From: F23-D06 sp963603365
GTDB lineage: Bacteria; Bacteroidota; Bacteroidia; Bacteroidales; WCHB1-69
Assembly (NCBI GenBank): GCA_963603365.1
Contig: CAVCMI010000009.1
Span: forward strand, 1-64,000
Direction: 5' to 3'
Length of the DNA stretch: 64,000 nt
The notes under the pieces were generated by a model. The model worked only from the letters and a program-made list of their open reading frames with translations, was not told the DNA's origin and made no database searches. Of this stretch, positions 33,594 to 43,247 are shown one piece after another (the stretch's first letter is position 1; each line of letters opens with the position of its first letter). Position numbers and translations under genes: made by a program.

Positions 33594-34557
33594 GCAGTTC
33601 TCCCTCCGTGCAGTTGGTGTCCACGCCTTTCGACTTGAGATCATATTCGCGGAGCACCGACATAATATAAGCCAGGCGCGGCAGCGTATGGCTTTGGGCA
33701 TATCCCACATTCCGGCTCACGATGGAAGGCGGAAGATTGCCGTAAATCTCGCGAAGTGCCGTTTGGCTCTTGTCAGGCGACAAATGATACAGCACCATCT
33801 TTTGGTAGAAATTATACAGCATCAGAATCGTCTTGATATTCGGGTTCTCTTTGATATGCTGTGTGAAATTCAGGGTTATTCTGTACGCCCGTTGCGCATC
33901 GTGTCGCCCCAAGGCCTCCTGCAACTCAAAAATATTGTACTCTTTGCTGATTCCGACGTACTTTTCTACAATGTCGGGGGTTATGGTCTGACCTTTAGGC
34001 AACACCACCTTCAGTTTTTCAAATTCGTTGTAGATACGGGAGAGGTTGTTGCCAATATGCTCGGTAATGATGGAGGATGTTTGCGGCTCTATGCCGAAAC
34101 CGAATTGCCGGGCCGTTTTCTGCACCCAGCCTGACAGTTCCCAATCCTTAACCCCAACTGACTCAAACACAACACCATGCTTTTCGTACGACTTGTATTG
34201 GGCCGCTTTTAGTTTGCCATACTTGTAGCAAATAACCAGCACGGCGGTGCTGACCGGATTGTCAACGTATGTTTTCAGTTTGTCAATGTCCTTAAGGTCT
34301 TTGGCTTCTTTCACGACAACCAGTCTGAAAGGGCTTCCAAAGGGATACTCCTTAGCGGTGGCGATGATGTCAGCGGCGGATGTGTCCTTCCCGTAAACGA
34401 CAACCTGGTTGAAGTCGCGCGCCTCCGGGTCTATGACCTTGTTCTCGAAAAAACTGCATATCCGGTCAATATAAAACGGCTCTTCGCCCATCAGCAGGTA
34501 AACGGGGGCGAACTGACCCTTTCTGAGTTGGCTTTTCAAATCCTCGTATTTAATCAT
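33562..34557 (-). CDS. holA: DNA polymerase III subunit delta
   Basis: Clamp-loader subunit that opens the beta clamp. The 331 residues start MIKYEDLKSQLRKGQFAPVYLLMGEEPFYIDRI, with YLLMGEEP matching the degenerate P-loop region of HolA, then FGSPFRLVVVKEAKDL (about 72-87), and a C-terminal helical domain with NPNIKTILMLYNFYQKMV and NVGYAQSHTLPRLAYIMSVLREYDLKSKG. Size is normal. The last codons lie inside the hydG terminator hairpin. It is a single-gene unit. Confidence 0.92.
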   Translation of the reverse strand: MIKYEDLKSQLRKGQFAPVYLLMGEEPFYIDRICSFFENKVIDPEARDFNQVVVYGKDTSAADIIATAKEYPFGSPFRLVVVKEAKDLKDIDKLKTYVDNPVSTAVLVICYKYGKLKAAQYKSYEKHGVVFESVGVKDWELSGWVQKTARQFGFGIEPQTSSIITEHIGNNLSRIYNEFEKLKVVLPKGQTITPDIVEKYVGISKEYNIFELQEALGRHDAQRAYRITLNFTQHIKENPNIKTILMLYNFYQKMVLYHLSPDKSQTALREIYGNLPPSIVSRNVGYAQSHTLPRLAYIMSVLREYDLKSKGVDTNCTEGELLKEMVLKILR

Positions 34558-34580
34558 AACCGAACCTTGAATATTGGCGA

Positions 34581-34588
34581 CAAAGATA
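34581..34588 (-). promoter_or_regulatory. holA promoter, -7 element
   Basis: The minus strand reads TTTTTGTATCTTTGTCGCC, with TATCTTTG at 34588-34581, 23 bp before the holA ATG. Confidence 0.65.
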
Positions 34589-34647
34589 CAAAAATGGAGT
34601 TATAACACTCTTGGGAATAAGACAGGTGTCTAATTCATAGATTCACC

Positions 34648-36321
34648 CTATTTGCAGTTGTGCTTTCCCGTAAGACGATAGGTTTTCATGCCGCCGATGA
34701 GGTTATAGACAGGCTCGAAACCGGACTGCACCATAATGCGGGCGGCGATGTATCCGCGCAAGCCCACTTCGCAGAATATGACCGTCTTTTTGCCTTGGGG
34801 AATGTCGTCCAGAAACTCGCGGAGTTCGTTCACGGGGTAGTTCGTCGCCCCCTCTATCGTTCCGCCTTTGAATTCCTGTATTTCGCGAACATCAATGAGA
34901 TTGATATCCTCTTTGGCATCCAGAATATTGTCCAGTTCATCATACTGTATCGGATTCATCAAATGCGAAAAGATGTTTTCGGCCACCATGCCGGCGAACT
35001 GAACCGGGCTTTTGGCAGAGGCGAAAGGCGGCGCATATACATGCTCGCTGTTCACCATATCGAAGATAGTGCCGTGATGCTTGAGCAACAGCGACAACGT
35101 ATCAATCTGCTTGTCCACATTTTCATTGCCAACTGCCTGTGCGCCAAGCAGAAGTCCTGTGTCTGGGTCAAAATTGACTTTCAGGTGGATAGGACTGCTT
35201 CCCGGATAATAGGTAGCATGAGAGGCCGGGTGTATGATAACGGTCTGGAATTTGATGCCCTGTTTGCGCAAAGCATTCTCTGACAGGCCGGCAGCAGCGG
35301 CGGTAAGGTCAAAGACCTTGGCAATGGCAGCGGTCACTGACCCATTGTATTTCACTGAACGAGGATAAACCATATTCATGGCTGCAATGCGAGCCTGCAA
35401 GTTGGCAGGCCCTGCCAGAAAATTGCAATAGGGCTTCCCCGTGACAGGATGCGGAAATTCAATGGCGTCGCCCACCGCAAAAATGGTTTCGTCAGAAGTC
35501 TGCATATATTCGTCCACCTGAATGCCGCCCGTTTCACCGAGTTTCAGACCGCAGTCTGCAGCCAAGCGCGCATTAGGACGCACGCCAATGCTGAGTATGG
35601 CGAGGTCGCAGTCAAGCGTATCGCCCTTTTCGAGAGAAACCGTCAGTTTCTCCTCATGCTCTTGAATGGAGGCCAAGCCATTGCTTACAATCACCCGGAT
35701 GCCCTTGTCGGCAAGGTGCTGCTGCACAATGGCAGCCATTGGCATGTCAAGCGGTGTCAGTATATGGTCTGCTTTTTCCACCACCGTCACGTTGTATCCG
35801 ATCTTGTGCAGGTTTTCCGCCATTTCCAGACCAATGAAGCCACCACCCACAATTACGGCAGCAGAACCATCGTGCAGACGGTCGGCAGCCGAAGCCTTGA
35901 TGCGGTCGCAGTCCATCACATTCCTGAGGGTGAATACACCGGAGAGGGTTGCGCCCGGAACGTCCGGCACCACCGGGTCTGCACCGGGAGAGAGCAGCAA
36001 AATATCGTAGTCCTCTTCGTATCGCTTGCCGTTGCGGTGATTAAAGACCGTGACCGTCTTGTTTTTGCGGTCAATCGACAGTGCTTCGTTAAAAGTTCGC
36101 ACGTCCACATTGTAGCGGTTCCCGAACGAAACCGGGGTTTGCAAGAACAGTTTCTTGCGTTCCTCTATCGTCTCGCCGATGTAATACGGGAGCCCGCAGT
36201 TGGCATACGAGATGTGTTCGCCTTTTTCAAGCAGGATAATATCAGCATCTTCGTTCAGCCTTCTGAGCCTTGCGGCAGCAGATGCTCCGCCTGCCACACC
36301 GCCAATGATTATATATTTCAT
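34648..36321 (-). CDS. CoA-disulfide reductase-like flavoprotein with C-terminal rhodanese domain
   Basis: FAD-dependent pyridine nucleotide-disulfide oxidoreductase of the CoADR/NPSR type, expected to reduce CoA disulfide or CoA persulfide and polysulfide. The 557 residues (ATG at 36319-36321) start MKYIIIGGVAGGASAAARLRR and carry the single active-site Cys42 in SYANCGLPYYIG. NAD-binding GGGFIGLEMAENL follows near 160 and FAD-binding IFAVGDAIEF near 280. The last roughly 100 residues are a rhodanese domain with CEVGLRGY (Cys near 517), able to carry a persulfide. Its ATG overlaps the glycosyltransferase stop by 4 bp. It is last in the secA transcript, an odd place for it. Confidence 0.92.
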   Translation of the reverse strand: MKYIIIGGVAGGASAAARLRRLNEDADIILLEKGEHISYANCGLPYYIGETIEERKKLFLQTPVSFGNRYNVDVRTFNEALSIDRKNKTVTVFNHRNGKRYEEDYDILLLSPGADPVVPDVPGATLSGVFTLRNVMDCDRIKASAADRLHDGSAAVIVGGGFIGLEMAENLHKIGYNVTVVEKADHILTPLDMPMAAIVQQHLADKGIRVIVSNGLASIQEHEEKLTVSLEKGDTLDCDLAILSIGVRPNARLAADCGLKLGETGGIQVDEYMQTSDETIFAVGDAIEFPHPVTGKPYCNFLAGPANLQARIAAMNMVYPRSVKYNGSVTAAIAKVFDLTAAAAGLSENALRKQGIKFQTVIIHPASHATYYPGSSPIHLKVNFDPDTGLLLGAQAVGNENVDKQIDTLSLLLKHHGTIFDMVNSEHVYAPPFASAKSPVQFAGMVAENIFSHLMNPIQYDELDNILDAKEDINLIDVREIQEFKGGTIEGATNYPVNELREFLDDIPQGKKTVIFCEVGLRGYIAARIMVQSGFEPVYNLIGGMKTYRLTGKHNCK

Positions 36322-37424
36322 AGATATATTTTTTTTAGGGTTTCTTCTTCGTTTTGCCAAGTCAATTTTTTTGCGGCCGTCTTGCAGTTCTCGCGGCACT
36401 GCTCATAGAGTCCTGGTGTTCCAATCATCTTTCGCACGGTGCCGGCAATAGCCTCGGGCGAGAGGTTTTCCGTAACGAGTCCTACACCGTAATGGCTGAC
36501 AATGGCAGCACGCTCTGTAAGGTTAGACACAACTTGCGGTGTGCCGGCATGTATATACTCGAATATCTTGTTTGGCAGACTGAAGCGCAAGTTGGCGCTG
36601 ATATCATGGTCGAGCGCCATGCCTATGTCTGCCAACGCTGTATAATTAAACAAGTTCTGTTGGTCTTGCCTTCCGACGAAGGTGATTCTGTTTTCTATTT
36701 TGAGTTCTGCCGCCATCTCCTTGAGGCGCGGCAGCACATGGCCGTTCCCCACAATGAAAAGATGCGCTTGGGGCAGCAGTGCCATTGCCTGCACCAGTTC
36801 TTCGCCGCCGCGACCCTCGTCAATAGCATTGCCCTGCAAGATCAAAACGGTCTTGTCTGCGGGCATACCCAAAGATGCCTTAGTAGCTGTGATTTGCTGA
36901 TTGCGTGCCGGCGGGATATTGCGCACCAGATACGGGCGTATTCCATACTCTTTTTCGTATTGGTCCACAATAGACTGGCTGACCGTGATGACTTTTTTGA
37001 GTTTCGGAAAACAAAAACGTTCAATACTGCCCCAAACCTTCAAGGCAGCAGGATTGCTTACCACAGAGAGTTCTCCGCAGAAATACTCATGGCTGTCATA
37101 AACCAACTCTTTGTTGCGGATTCTGCTGACAAGGAAATTGGGGAGCAGCGTGTCCAGGTCATTGGCAATCAATATGTCGCACTTTTTGAAGAGCAGATAG
37201 AGAAACAGGCGTACATTGTATTCGGCATAAAAGAGACAGCCTTTACGGAAGAGCAGCCTCAACCGCTTGGTTTTGTACCGTCTGGGTGACAATGCCGGAG
37301 AATTACTGTAACGGCGACCTACCAACGTCACCGTAAAACCGTTTCGCACAAGAAACTGCGCCACCTTGTCCACACGCGGATCCGTGTAGAGGTCGTTTGT
37401 GACAGACAATATGGCCCGTTTCAT
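36318..37424 (-). CDS. GT4-like family glycosyltransferase
   Basis: Predicted GT-B fold transferase using a nucleotide-sugar donor. From the ATG at 37422-37424 the product is 368 residues. It shows the N-terminal acceptor domain (AILSVTNDLYTDPRVDKVAQFLVRNGFTVTLVGRR), VYDSHEYF near 117, then the C-terminal donor domain with LILQGNAIDEGRGGEELVQAM, LFIVGNGHVLPRLKEM, and SLPNKIFEYIHAGTPQVVSNL (the E-x7-E-like region of GT4 enzymes). Donor and acceptor are unknown. It starts on the last base of the secA stop (TAATG) and overlaps the next gene by 4 bp, so all three are coupled. An upstream extension lies inside secA and is rejected. Confidence 0.85.
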   Translation of the reverse strand: MKRAILSVTNDLYTDPRVDKVAQFLVRNGFTVTLVGRRYSNSPALSPRRYKTKRLRLLFRKGCLFYAEYNVRLFLYLLFKKCDILIANDLDTLLPNFLVSRIRNKELVYDSHEYFCGELSVVSNPAALKVWGSIERFCFPKLKKVITVSQSIVDQYEKEYGIRPYLVRNIPPARNQQITATKASLGMPADKTVLILQGNAIDEGRGGEELVQAMALLPQAHLFIVGNGHVLPRLKEMAAELKIENRITFVGRQDQQNLFNYTALADIGMALDHDISANLRFSLPNKIFEYIHAGTPQVVSNLTERAAIVSHYGVGLVTENLSPEAIAGTVRKMIGTPGLYEQCRENCKTAAKKLTWQNEEETLKKIYL

Positions 37425-40400
37425 TACTCGGTGACGTTGCGGCCGTGGCAGTTCTTGTACTTCTTTCCGCTGCCGCACGGGCAAGGGTCGTTACGACCCA
37501 CCTTCTTCTCCACGCGGATCGGCTGGCTGCCTTTTCCGCCCTGTGCAACTTGCTTGCCTCCGCCCGGCACCTCTTCCCGCCCTGTTGTCAGTTTTTTGGC
37601 CTCTGACTGCGGCAGTTGGGCCTCTCTCATCTGTGCCGGCTCTTCAGCCATAGGAATGAAGCCCTTGTTCAAGAAACTGACAATTTCCTGGCTGATGCGG
37701 ACAAGCAGCTGGTCGAAAAGGTTGAATGATTCGAGTTTGTAAATCAACAACGGGTCTTTCTGTTCGTAAGAGGCATTCTGCACGCTGTCTTTCAAGTCGT
37801 CCATGGCACGCAAGTGCTCTTTCCATGCATTGTCGATGACCGCCAACGTGATGCCTTTCTCAAACGAGAGCCCCACCTCGCGGCCTTTCGTCTCATAGCA
37901 CTTCTTAAGCGGTGCGACAATGCTGATGTTCTTGTTCCCGTCCGTGAACGGAATGGCGATATTCTGAAAGCGGTCGCCATGTTCCAGATACACCTTCTCG
38001 ATAACGGGATAGGCTTGCTCGCTTACATGTTTGATCTTCTCTTTGTAATGGTCATAAACGAAAGGATAGAGTTGTTTCACCAAGTTCTGAGGGCGCTCCT
38101 GCAAGAAATAGGACTCCTCAAAAGGCGTTTCGACTCCGAAAACCTTGATCATATCCATGCTGAAAGACTCAAAATCCTTTTCTTCCCAGTTTCTGTTGAC
38201 AATCGTTTCGCACACATCTTCAAACATTTGGGAAATGTCAATGGCGAGACGGTCGCCGAAGAGGGCGTTGCGTCTTTTCCGATAGATGGTGGAACGCTGT
38301 TTGTTCATCACATCGTCATACTCAAGCAGCCGTTTGCGGATGCCGAAGTTGTTCTCTTCCACCTTCTTTTGTGCGCGCTCGATAGATTTTGAAATCATCC
38401 TGTGTTGGATAACATCACCGTCCTGGTGTCCCATCTGGTCCATAACCTTTGCGATACGGTCAGAACCGAACAGCCTCATCAAGTTATCCTCGAGGGAGAC
38501 AAAAAACTGCGAGCTGCCGGGGTCGCCTTGACGGCCTGAACGTCCTCGAAGCTGGCGGTCCACGCGTCGCGAGTCGTGGCGTTCCGTGCCTATGATGGCG
38601 AGGCCGCCCTTTTCCCTGACTGCCGGGGTAAGCTTGATATCGGTACCGCGGCCTGCCATATTTGTGGCAATGGTAATCGTGCCTTCGTGTCCGGCTTCTG
38701 CCACAATGTCGGCCTCTTTTTTGTGCAGTTTGGCATTCAACACGTTATGCGGCATCTTGCGCCGGGTCAAGATATTAGAAAGCAGTTCGGAGGTCTCCAC
38801 CGAAGTGGTGCCCACCAACACGGGCCGTCCCTCCTCGTGCAGGCGGATAATCTCATCTACCACCGCCTTGTATTTTTCCCTTTTCGTCTTATAAACCAAA
38901 TCATTGGCATCTTCCCTGATAACGGGTTTGTTTGTAGGGATAACCACCACATCAAGTTTGTAGATGTTCCAAAACTCGCCGGCTTCTGTCTCTGCCGTAC
39001 CGGTCATGCCGGCCAGCTTCTTATACATACGGAAATAATTCTGCAGCGTAATGGTGGCATAGGTCTGCGTGGCGGCTTCGACTTTCACGTTCTCCTTGGC
39101 CTCGATAGCTTGGTGCAAACCGTCAGAATAACGGCGGCCTTCCATGATACGTCCCGTCTGTTCGTCCACGATTTTCACCTTGTTGTCAATAATGACATAT
39201 TCCACATCCTTGGCAAACATCGTATAGGCTTTCAGCAGTTGATGAATGGTATGGATGCGGTCGGAGGCTGCAGCAAAATTGGTATATATCTCATTTTTGC
39301 GAAGTGCTTTCTCCTGAGGCGTTAACGATTCCTTTTCCAATTCTGCTATTTCAACTCCCACATCGGGCATAATGAACATCTTGGCTTCATCGGCATCCTT
39401 GCTGACCAGGTCAATACCTTTTTCCATAATATCTACCGTGTTCTGCTTTTCCTCGATGACAAAATAGAGTTCATCGTCGATGAGCGGCATATTGCGGTTC
39501 TGGTCTTGCATATAGAAAGACTCTGTGCGTTGGAGGACCTGTTTCATTCCGGGTTCGCTGAGAAACTTGATGAGCGCCGTATTCTTGGGCAGTCCACGAT
39601 GGGCGCGCAGCAGCAGCATAGCGCTTTCATCCTGCGGTTTAGGATCCGGGTTCTCTGCCAACAGTTTCTTGGCCTTTGCCAGGATTTCGGTCACGTATAC
39701 GCGCTGGGCGTCATAGAGTTTCTGTACTATGGGCTTGTATTTGTCAAAATCCTGTTGGTCGCCTTTCGGCGTAGGGCCGGAGATAATAAGCGGGGTACGG
39801 GCATCGTCAATCAACACAGAGTCTACCTCATCCACAATAGCATAATTGTGCGGACGTTGCACCAATTCGCCAATATTTCGTGCCATGTTGTCACGCAGGT
39901 AGTCGAAGCCGAACTCGTTGTTAGTGCCATAGGTAATGTCGGCATTATAGGCGCGGCGGCGTTCGTCGGAGTTAGGCTCGTGCTTATCGATGCAGTCCAC
40001 CGTCAGACCGAGAAACTCATAAAGGCGTCCCATCCATTCGGAGTCACGTTTGGCAAGGTAGTCGTTGACCGTGACCACATGAACACCCTTGCCTGGCAGT
40101 GCGTTAAGGTAAACCGGCAGAGTAGCCACGAGTGTTTTCCCCTCTCCCGTCGCCATCTCGGCAATCTTGCCTTCGTGCAGCACAATGCCGCCGATAATCT
40201 GCACGTCATAGTGACACATGTCCCAGGTAATCATATTGCCGCCGGCTGACCATCTGTTGTGGTAGCGCGCCTTGTCACCGTCAATCTCTATGCCGTCGTG
40301 CGTGGCGGCAAGGTCACGGTCGAGCTGGGTGGCGGTCACCTCAACATACTCATTGTCCTTAAAACGCCGGGCGGCCTCCTTCATCACAGAAAAAGCCTCT

Positions 40401-40726
40401 GGCAAAATGTCGTCAAGCACCTCTTGAGTGGTCTTGTAAATCTTGTCCTCCAATTTTTCAACCTCCTTGTAGAGCCCCTGCTTCTCCTCAATGGGGAGAT
40501 CGTAGTTCTCGTCAAGGTAAGATTTGATTTCTTTCAGGCGGAGTTCCTCCTTTTCTGTAGCCTTTCTTATCTGTTCTCTGAACTCTACGGTTTTGTGCCG
40601 CAATTCGTCCGTTGAAAGGTTCTTGATGGTCTCGTAAGCCTGCAGCGTTTTGGTCAGTTTTGGCTGCAGTTCTTTCATATCTCTGTCGGCCTTGGTGCCG
40701 AAAATCTTTGTCAGGAAATTTGCCAT
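37424..40726 (-). CDS. secA: Preprotein translocase ATPase SecA
   Basis: ATP-driven motor pushing unfolded preproteins through SecYEG. The 1100 residues are longer than E. coli SecA (about 900), as is usual in Bacteroidota, with extra sequence after the first nucleotide-binding region. Visible are MATGEGKTLVATLPVYLNAL (Walker A near 193), VDEVDSVLIDDARTPLIISG, MAGRGTDIKL, and RGRSGRQGDPGSSQFFVSLED. The C-terminus ends in the zinc-binding SEC-C motif CPCGSGKKYKNCHG. The ATG at 40724-40726 is used rather than a TTG two codons earlier. First gene of a coupled three-gene unit. Confidence 0.98.
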   Translation of the reverse strand: MANFLTKIFGTKADRDMKELQPKLTKTLQAYETIKNLSTDELRHKTVEFREQIRKATEKEELRLKEIKSYLDENYDLPIEEKQGLYKEVEKLEDKIYKTTQEVLDDILPEAFSVMKEAARRFKDNEYVEVTATQLDRDLAATHDGIEIDGDKARYHNRWSAGGNMITWDMCHYDVQIIGGIVLHEGKIAEMATGEGKTLVATLPVYLNALPGKGVHVVTVNDYLAKRDSEWMGRLYEFLGLTVDCIDKHEPNSDERRRAYNADITYGTNNEFGFDYLRDNMARNIGELVQRPHNYAIVDEVDSVLIDDARTPLIISGPTPKGDQQDFDKYKPIVQKLYDAQRVYVTEILAKAKKLLAENPDPKPQDESAMLLLRAHRGLPKNTALIKFLSEPGMKQVLQRTESFYMQDQNRNMPLIDDELYFVIEEKQNTVDIMEKGIDLVSKDADEAKMFIMPDVGVEIAELEKESLTPQEKALRKNEIYTNFAAASDRIHTIHQLLKAYTMFAKDVEYVIIDNKVKIVDEQTGRIMEGRRYSDGLHQAIEAKENVKVEAATQTYATITLQNYFRMYKKLAGMTGTAETEAGEFWNIYKLDVVVIPTNKPVIREDANDLVYKTKREKYKAVVDEIIRLHEEGRPVLVGTTSVETSELLSNILTRRKMPHNVLNAKLHKKEADIVAEAGHEGTITIATNMAGRGTDIKLTPAVREKGGLAIIGTERHDSRRVDRQLRGRSGRQGDPGSSQFFVSLEDNLMRLFGSDRIAKVMDQMGHQDGDVIQHRMISKSIERAQKKVEENNFGIRKRLLEYDDVMNKQRSTIYRKRRNALFGDRLAIDISQMFEDVCETIVNRNWEEKDFESFSMDMIKVFGVETPFEESYFLQERPQNLVKQLYPFVYDHYKEKIKHVSEQAYPVIEKVYLEHGDRFQNIAIPFTDGNKNISIVAPLKKCYETKGREVGLSFEKGITLAVIDNAWKEHLRAMDDLKDSVQNASYEQKDPLLIYKLESFNLFDQLLVRISQEIVSFLNKGFIPMAEEPAQMREAQLPQSEAKKLTTGREEVPGGGKQVAQGGKGSQPIRVEKKVGRNDPCPCGSGKKYKNCHGRNVTE

Positions 40727-40748
40727 ATTCAAACGGGTTTAAAGTTGG

Positions 40749-40756
40749 CAAAAATA
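40749..40756 (-). promoter_or_regulatory. secA promoter, -7 element
   Basis: The minus strand reads TTTTTGTATTTTTGCC, with TATTTTTG at 40756-40749, 22 bp before the secA ATG. Confidence 0.65.
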
Positions 40757-40900
40757 CAAAAATTGTGCCATAAGGATAAAACTGACGAATTGGCTGACCC
40801 GAACTTTTTTGCACTCCTTTCAATAATAATATGCACCCGTTTCCGTTGAACGCTTACCTGATTTGTCACAAACAGGCTTTTTTACATCACAATCTTTAAG

Positions 40901-41923
40901 ATGAAGCGAAAACCGATCATTCTCTTGAGCATCATAGGCCTGGTCACACTGCTGCTATGCGGTGCTGCAGGCTTGGTCATATTCGGCCCCAACACGCTGA
41001 ACAAGACAGCGGTCTCCGTTACCGTGCCGCGCAACGCTGACTACGAACAATTGCTCGACACGTTGGAAAGCCATGGTATCCTGCGGAGCGAAACTACCTT
41101 TTTTATGGTCTCCAAGGCTATGAAATTCAAAACGGTGCGTGTTGGGCACTACACCATAACGCCAAACATGAGCAACTACAAATTGGTCAGGCTGCTGCGC
41201 TCAGGTCAGCACTATCCCGTCTGCTTCTCGTTCAACAACGTCAGAACTCTCGACCAGTTTGCAGAAAAAGCTGCCAACACATTCTTTTTCAGCAAAGAAG
41301 AGTTGCAGGCATTGCTGTATGACCCGGTTTTTCTGAAAAAATACGATATGAACGTCTTCACTTGTCCGGCAATGTTCATCCCTGACAGTTACGAATTTTT
41401 TTACGATGTCACCCCCGAAGGCTTTGTAAACCGGATGTTCCGGTACTACCAGTTATTTTGGGACAAGAAACGGCTTGAACGAGCCGAAGCCATCGGGCTT
41501 TCCCCCGTAGAGGTTGTGACTTTGGCCTCGATTGTTGAAGAAGAGAACTGCCGTCCGTCCGAGAAAGCCGTCATTGCGGGACTCTATATGAACAGACTGA
41601 AAAAGAACATGCTTTTGCAGTCGGACCCCACTGTCAAATTTGCCCTGCGCGACTTTTCGCGCCAGCGGATCCTGAATGCCGACCTGCAGATAGACTCTCC
41701 GTACAACACCTACAAATTCAAGGGGTTGCCGCCCGGCCCCATACGTTTTCCTGAAGCCTCTACAATTGATTCTGTGCTGCATTATGCACACCATAATTAT
41801 CTGTACATGTGCGCCAAGGAAGACTTTTCGGGATTCCACAATTTTACGTCAAGCGCGGGACAACATACCCGGAACGCCATGCGGTACCGGGCCGCATTGA
41901 ACAGACGCAACATCAAACGCTGA
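40901..41923 (+). CDS. mltG: Endolytic murein transglycosylase MltG
   Basis: YceG-family enzyme that cuts nascent glycan strands and may set their length. The 340 residues have one N-terminal membrane anchor (about 7-28), a LysM-like region (AVSVTVPRNADYEQLLDTLESHGIL) and the catalytic domain with VEVVTLASIVEEENCRPSEKAVIAGLYMNRL (about 205-235, with catalytic Glu in IVEEE), LQSDPTVKFAL, SPYNTYKFKGLPPGPI, and the C-terminal GFHNFTSSAGQH. Start and length are normal. It may be cotranscribed with the ROK kinase 12 bp downstream. Confidence 0.95.
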   Translation: MKRKPIILLSIIGLVTLLLCGAAGLVIFGPNTLNKTAVSVTVPRNADYEQLLDTLESHGILRSETTFFMVSKAMKFKTVRVGHYTITPNMSNYKLVRLLRSGQHYPVCFSFNNVRTLDQFAEKAANTFFFSKEELQALLYDPVFLKKYDMNVFTCPAMFIPDSYEFFYDVTPEGFVNRMFRYYQLFWDKKRLERAEAIGLSPVEVVTLASIVEEENCRPSEKAVIAGLYMNRLKKNMLLQSDPTVKFALRDFSRQRILNADLQIDSPYNTYKFKGLPPGPIRFPEASTIDSVLHYAHHNYLYMCAKEDFSGFHNFTSSAGQHTRNAMRYRAALNRRNIKR

Positions 41924-41935
41924 ACAACATTTGTT

Positions 41936-42886
41936 ATGGAAAACACAAAACGCATCAGCATAGACATCGGCGGCACCAACACCGTTTTCGGGCTTGTGGA
42001 CGGCAATGGCACCATCGTAGAGAGATGTGCCGTAAAGACCCAAGACTACCGGACTATGGCACAATACATCGGGGCGATAGAAGAAAACATAGTCCGTTTT
42101 AAGACGACGTGCGGCAACGGCGGCGTGCTTGGCATCGGCATTGGAGCGCCGGGCGGCAACTTCTACAAAGGCTGCATCGAGGCAAAAGCCGTCAACCTGC
42201 CCGTCAAAGAGTGCATTCCGCTGAAACAGATTTTGGAACGCGACCTTCATCTGCCGGTAACGGTGGACAATGACGCCAATGCTGCTGCATACGGGGAACT
42301 GGTGTTCGGCGGGGCTGCAGGCATGCGCGACATCATCATGATTACGCTCGGCACCGGTGTGGGCAGTGGCATCGTTATTGACGGCAAACTTGTGCACGGC
42401 TATTCCGGACTCGCCGGCGAACTCGGTCACAGCACTGTGTTCCCCAGCGGAAGAACCTGCCACTGCGGACGAAAAGGATGCCTCGAAGCATACGCCTCGG
42501 CTGACGGCATCTGCAACAATTTCAAAGAACTGCTTGAGCATCAAGGGAAGCCGCTCTCGCCGGCACAGGCAGAGACACTTACTTGCAAGCAAATCGGTGA
42601 ACTTGCCGCAAGTGGTGACCCTACGGCTGCCGCGGCGTACGACAAGGCGGCTTACGCCTTAGGCATCGCACTCGCCAATGCCGTAAACCTCTCGTCGCCG
42701 CAAGCCATCTTCATAGCCGGAGGCCCTGCGCGCGTGGGCGACATCCTTATGAAACCGCTGCGGAAACATTTCAGCGAACATCTGCTCTTTCTGTACCATG
42801 GCAGCGTGACTTTGCAACAATCTGCCCTCCCTGACAACGATGCCGCTCTGCTGGGAGCCGCTGCTCTGTGTCAATGCAAAAAATAG
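41936..42886 (+). CDS. ROK-family sugar kinase (glucokinase-like)
   Basis: Cytoplasmic kinase phosphorylating glucose or another hexose. The 316 residues start with the ATP-binding ISIDIGGTNTVFGLVD, then GIGIGAPGG near 68, VDNDANAAAYGEL (catalytic Asp region, near 112), ITLGTGVGSGIVIDG, and the zinc-binding ROK signature CHCGRKGCLEAYAS (near 178). There is no N-terminal helix-turn-helix, so it is an enzyme rather than a NagC-type repressor. The sugar cannot be fixed from sequence. It lies 12 bp after mltG. Confidence 0.92.
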   Translation: MENTKRISIDIGGTNTVFGLVDGNGTIVERCAVKTQDYRTMAQYIGAIEENIVRFKTTCGNGGVLGIGIGAPGGNFYKGCIEAKAVNLPVKECIPLKQILERDLHLPVTVDNDANAAAYGELVFGGAAGMRDIIMITLGTGVGSGIVIDGKLVHGYSGLAGELGHSTVFPSGRTCHCGRKGCLEAYASADGICNNFKELLEHQGKPLSPAQAETLTCKQIGELAASGDPTAAAAYDKAAYALGIALANAVNLSSPQAIFIAGGPARVGDILMKPLRKHFSEHLLFLYHGSVTLQQSALPDNDAALLGAAALCQCKK

Positions 42887-43247
42887 AACTGTTTTCCCAC
42901 TTGACATTCTGCCCTTTCTTTTACATTTGGGGTTAAAAGAGAAAAGACGTATGACAATGAACAAGTGTACACTTTTAGCGGACAGCCTTAAGGCCGCGAT
43001 GCGTGTATAGTCGATCGGAGAGCATTATCAACACAAGATTGTTTGTAACATATCCGCCCGGATTTCTTTTCGTTTGCGCCATTTTTTGCTATTTTAGCAG
43101 CCTCATAATGACACGCCGAAAAAAGAGACAACTGTTTTTTGCATAAACAATTACGATAGTTTTTCTGACAACAGAAACCAAATTCTGCGCAGCATTTCAT
43201 TATGAGCCGGAAAAAAGACACGAACGATTAAATGCCGACCATTGCCT
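42887..43247. other. Intergenic region before nrdJ with an IS-end-like 14-mer
   Basis: No protein gene or riboswitch was recognised; in particular the cobalamin B12-box sequence is absent although nrdJ is B12-dependent. TTTTAGCGGACAGC at 42973-42986 is identical to the inner part of the right terminal repeat of the IS remnant at 415-428. TATTTTAGC at about 43094 is a weak promoter match. A seven-codon frame (43232-43255) ends by overlapping the nrdJ start. Confidence 0.4.

Noticed and set aside
35449..36408. 319-codon plus-strand frame within the CoA-disulfide reductase gene
   Set aside because: Antisense to a well-supported flavoprotein; no family features.
41849..42592. 247-codon minus-strand frame under the ROK kinase
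   Set aside because: The plus strand encodes all ROK motifs; the minus frame begins in another gene and has none.
42887..43247. Cobalamin riboswitch before the B12-dependent nrdJ
   Set aside because: No B12-box GCCACTG-like sequence or the usual core is present.
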